From Actinomycetota bacterium (GTDB lineage Bacteria; Actinomycetota; Actinomycetes; Nanopelagicales; Nanopelagicaceae): a DNA stretch of 5,831 nucleotides. Position 1 is the stretch's first letter; the number at the start of each line of letters is the position of its first letter. The stretch is from contig RGOY01000081.1 in the NCBI GenBank assembly GCA_010028225.1, positions 1 to 5,831 of the forward strand. The letters are read 5' to 3'. A program made the translations under genes and the position numbers. Below the pieces are notes generated by a model. The model made no database searches. It was given only the letters and a program-made list of their open reading frames with translations, and was not told where the DNA came from. This document shows positions 4,101 through 5,831 of this stretch, in pieces.

Positions 4101-5744
4101 ATGGCAACAAAGATATCTGCGATTCTCGATAGTTTTATGGAAGAAGGAATCAAGTTAACCCCAATTGGTGCCACACTTTTAGGAGTTCCAGGTGCAGATG
4201 ACAAGCTTGATGACTTCTCTATGGTGGGCCAGAAAGCCAGAGAAGATCTGACTCGTAAGACTTTAGAGAGTCTCAAGGCAGCTAGCCCCGAGAATGAATT
4301 TGATCGAATTGCACAGTCAGTTGCAATTGAGCGGCTCTCATCTGAATTAAGGTTGAGCGAAAGCCACGAATCTAGAGCGCTCTTTAACCTCATCTCATCT
4401 CCCGTCACATCAATTCGTCAAGTCTTCGAGATGATGAAGAAAGATAGCCCTGATTCTGCAACGAATGCTATGAAGCGACTAAATGCAGTCGGTGAAGCTT
4501 TGAAAGGTTGGTGTTCAACGCTTGAAGTTGTTGCAAAAGAAGGGCGTGTGAATTCCAGTAGACAAGTGAAAGCCACAATCGGACAGCTCGAAACTTTTGC
4601 GAAAGGCGCATTCCAAACTGTCGCAAAGAAATTCGATGGAAGTGGCGAAAATCAGCCTCTAAATGAAGCGGCAAAGAGCGCAGAATCAGCCTGCTTAGAG
4701 GTTGCAAAGTGGTTACGTGATTCATATCTACCTAAATCTGCTCCCAAAGATGGCGTTGGGGAAGAGCGTTACAAGATGTGGGCTAGACATTTCACAGGTG
4801 CCGATTTGAATCTACGCGATACTTACGAGTGGGGAATTGCACAACTAGATGAGATAAACGCTCGAATGAGACGAGCGTCGGAGCGTCTTTATCCTGATGC
4901 GACATCGCTGCGCGAAGTTGCAGATCGACTCGAGAAGGACCCTCGCTATACCGTCGAAGGTGAAGATGAGTTACTTCGTAAATTATCAGAATTCATCGCA
5001 AAGGCAGTGGAGCGATTGGATGGGAAAGAATTTGATATAGATCCTCGAATTAGGAATTGCGAGGCAAGACTCGCTCCTGAGGGAAGCGCTTCAGCTGCTT
5101 ACTACATGGGACCAAGTGAGGATCTATCTCGACCCGGAACAACTTGGTATCCAACAATGGGTCGAAAGACTTTTGGTTGGTGGCATATCGTTTCAACTTG
5201 GTATCACGAAGCAGTTCCCGGCCATCATCTACAAGTCGCAACCACAAAGATAAACACTGAACGTTTAACTCGCTTCCAACGAAATCGCGTCTGGGTTTCT
5301 GGTTACGGTGAAGGCTGGGCTCTCTACGCTGAGCGCTTGATGGATGAACTAGGTGCCTTTGAAGATCCTGGCTTTGAGATGGGTTATTTATCTGCTCAAG
5401 GACTTCGCGCTGCACGCGTTGTAGTTGATATCGGAATGCATTGTGGTTATAAAGATTTTAATGGAGAAGTTTGGAATGCTGAATCGGCATTTAAGATTCT
5501 TCACGAGCGAGCGCTTCTAGATGAGATTTCTGCCAGAAGTGAAGTTGATCGCTATCTTGGTTGGCCAGGCCAAGCAATCTCTTACAAAGTAGGTGAGCGC
5601 TTCATGATGGAATCTCGTGAAGATGCAAAGCGCCGGCTCGGTTCAAAATTTGAGCTAAAGAAATTCCACTCCTACGTCCTAAACCTCGGACCAATGGGAC
5701 TTGATCCATTTAAGGCTGAGATGGCCGCTTGGAACGGGCAATAA
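4101..5744 (+). CDS. DUF885 family protein, putative zinc metallopeptidase
   Basis: 547 residues, the usual length for cytoplasmic DUF885 proteins. The N-terminus is not hydrophobic, so it has no signal peptide. The first 220 residues are helical. The catalytic-looking core has WYPTMGRKTFGWWHIVSTW, then the hallmark HEAVPGHHLQ (H369, E370, H375, H376), and GEGWALYAE (403-411) with E404 and E411 as likely third ligand candidates. The family is placed in the gluzincin-like MA peptidase clan because of this HExxPGHH plus downstream Glu pattern. Proven substrates are rare, so peptidase activity is inference. The motif is not the plain HExxH. It is directly downstream of argG with a strong Shine-Dalgarno, so the two are likely one transcript; a functional link such as peptide or amino-acid turnover is speculative. 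Only about 20 bases separate its stop from the next promoter, and no terminator is seen. Confidence 0.92.
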   Translation: MATKISAILDSFMEEGIKLTPIGATLLGVPGADDKLDDFSMVGQKAREDLTRKTLESLKAASPENEFDRIAQSVAIERLSSELRLSESHESRALFNLISSPVTSIRQVFEMMKKDSPDSATNAMKRLNAVGEALKGWCSTLEVVAKEGRVNSSRQVKATIGQLETFAKGAFQTVAKKFDGSGENQPLNEAAKSAESACLEVAKWLRDSYLPKSAPKDGVGEERYKMWARHFTGADLNLRDTYEWGIAQLDEINARMRRASERLYPDATSLREVADRLEKDPRYTVEGEDELLRKLSEFIAKAVERLDGKEFDIDPRIRNCEARLAPEGSASAAYYMGPSEDLSRPGTTWYPTMGRKTFGWWHIVSTWYHEAVPGHHLQVATTKINTERLTRFQRNRVWVSGYGEGWALYAERLMDELGAFEDPGFEMGYLSAQGLRAARVVVDIGMHCGYKDFNGEVWNAESAFKILHERALLDEISARSEVDRYLGWPGQAISYKVGERFMMESREDAKRRLGSKFELKKFHSYVLNLGPMGLDPFKAEMAAWNGQ

Positions 5745-5766
5745 CACTCGTCCACTAACACTCGGC

Positions 5767-5772
5767 TAGAAT
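5767..5772 (+). promoter_or_regulatory. -10 element TAGAAT upstream of the FMN riboswitch
   Basis: TAGAAT matches the TANNNT consensus and would start transcription at about 5779, just before the conserved RFN sequence. This is where a riboswitch promoter should lie. No good -35 hexamer is apparent in the region of the DUF885 stop. A short direct repeat, TAACACTCG at 5742-5750 and 5756-5764, lies immediately upstream. Confidence 0.55.
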
Positions 5773-5780
5773 CACGGTGT

Positions 5781-5831
5781 TGTTTCCGGGGTCGGTGTAA
5801 TTCCGAACCGGCAGTCAAAGTCTGCGACCCG
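5781..5831 (+). promoter_or_regulatory. FMN riboswitch (RFN element), 5' part, cut by window end
   Basis: The stretch from GGGGTCGGTGTAATTCC (5788-5804) through AACCGGCAGT (5806-5815) to TCTGCGACCC (5821-5830) matches the conserved core of the RFN element, whose usual form is GGGGYRGGGTGNAATTCCC then ACCGGCGGT. Stem GCAG (5811-5814) with CTGC (5822-5825) is visible. RFN elements bind flavin mononucleotide and repress riboflavin synthesis or uptake genes by early termination or by hiding the ribosome-binding site. The 3' half and the controlled gene lie beyond the window. A rib operon or a riboflavin transporter is expected on the plus strand. Confidence 0.92.

Noticed and set aside
3932..4408. 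Minus-strand 158-residue frame across the argG-DUF885 junction
   Set aside because: It is antisense to two well-supported genes with intact family motifs; a long chance frame from codon bias is the simpler reading.
5050..5415. Minus-strand 121-residue frame within the DUF885 gene
   Set aside because: It lies opposite the conserved HEAVPGHH core and has no recognisable domain, so it is a shadow.
5742..5764. Operator formed by the TAACACTCG direct repeat
   Set aside because: Two 9-base copies, one overlapping a stop codon, are too little to claim a regulator site.

Overview
The window looks like chromosomal DNA of an actinobacterium with moderate, not high, GC. Freshwater Nanopelagicales (acI: Planktophila/Nanopelagicus) are a plausible guess. 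The reasons are the tight gene packing, the DUF885 and Methyltransf_32 proteins of the kind common in Actinobacteria, a CrtI/PYROXD2-like FAD oxidoreductase, and several putative leaderless promoters of the TANNNT type. This placement is an inference from protein style, not a database match. I see no mobile element, CRISPR array, tRNA or rRNA.

Layout. Bases 1-404 hold the C-terminal end of a phytoene-desaturase-like FAD oxidoreductase that enters from the left edge. A 48-residue membrane peptide (426-572) and a 126-residue three-helix membrane protein (572-952) follow on the same strand and overlap by one base. Bases 953-1157 are a convergent spacer with a small hairpin, an orphan open frame without a good start, and three 12-bp tandem repeats. 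A 172-residue single-pass membrane protein of unknown function lies on the minus strand (1158-1676). It faces away from a methyltransferase locus across only 20 bp, and both starts may use one symmetric -10 element (TAGACTA).

The methyltransferase locus is the most unusual part. What looks like one Methyltransf_32 protein is split into two overlapping frames (1697-2092 and 2055-2750). The break falls between the N-terminal domain and the Rossmann domain, and the usual linker appears to be missing. Next comes argG (2767-4098), an argininosuccinate synthase resembling the long E. coli type. It is joined by a 2-base gap and a strong Shine-Dalgarno to a DUF885 putative metallopeptidase (4101-5744). 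At the right edge a new promoter and the first part of an FMN riboswitch (RFN element) begin, so a riboflavin biosynthesis or transport gene should follow outside the window.

The confident content is ordinary metabolism: arginine synthesis, the start of riboflavin control, and a possibly carotenoid-related oxidoreductase. I found no convincing new multi-gene system. The best leads are the split methyltransferase, the small membrane-protein pair beside the oxidoreductase, the shared symmetric promoter, and the argG-DUF885 coupling.
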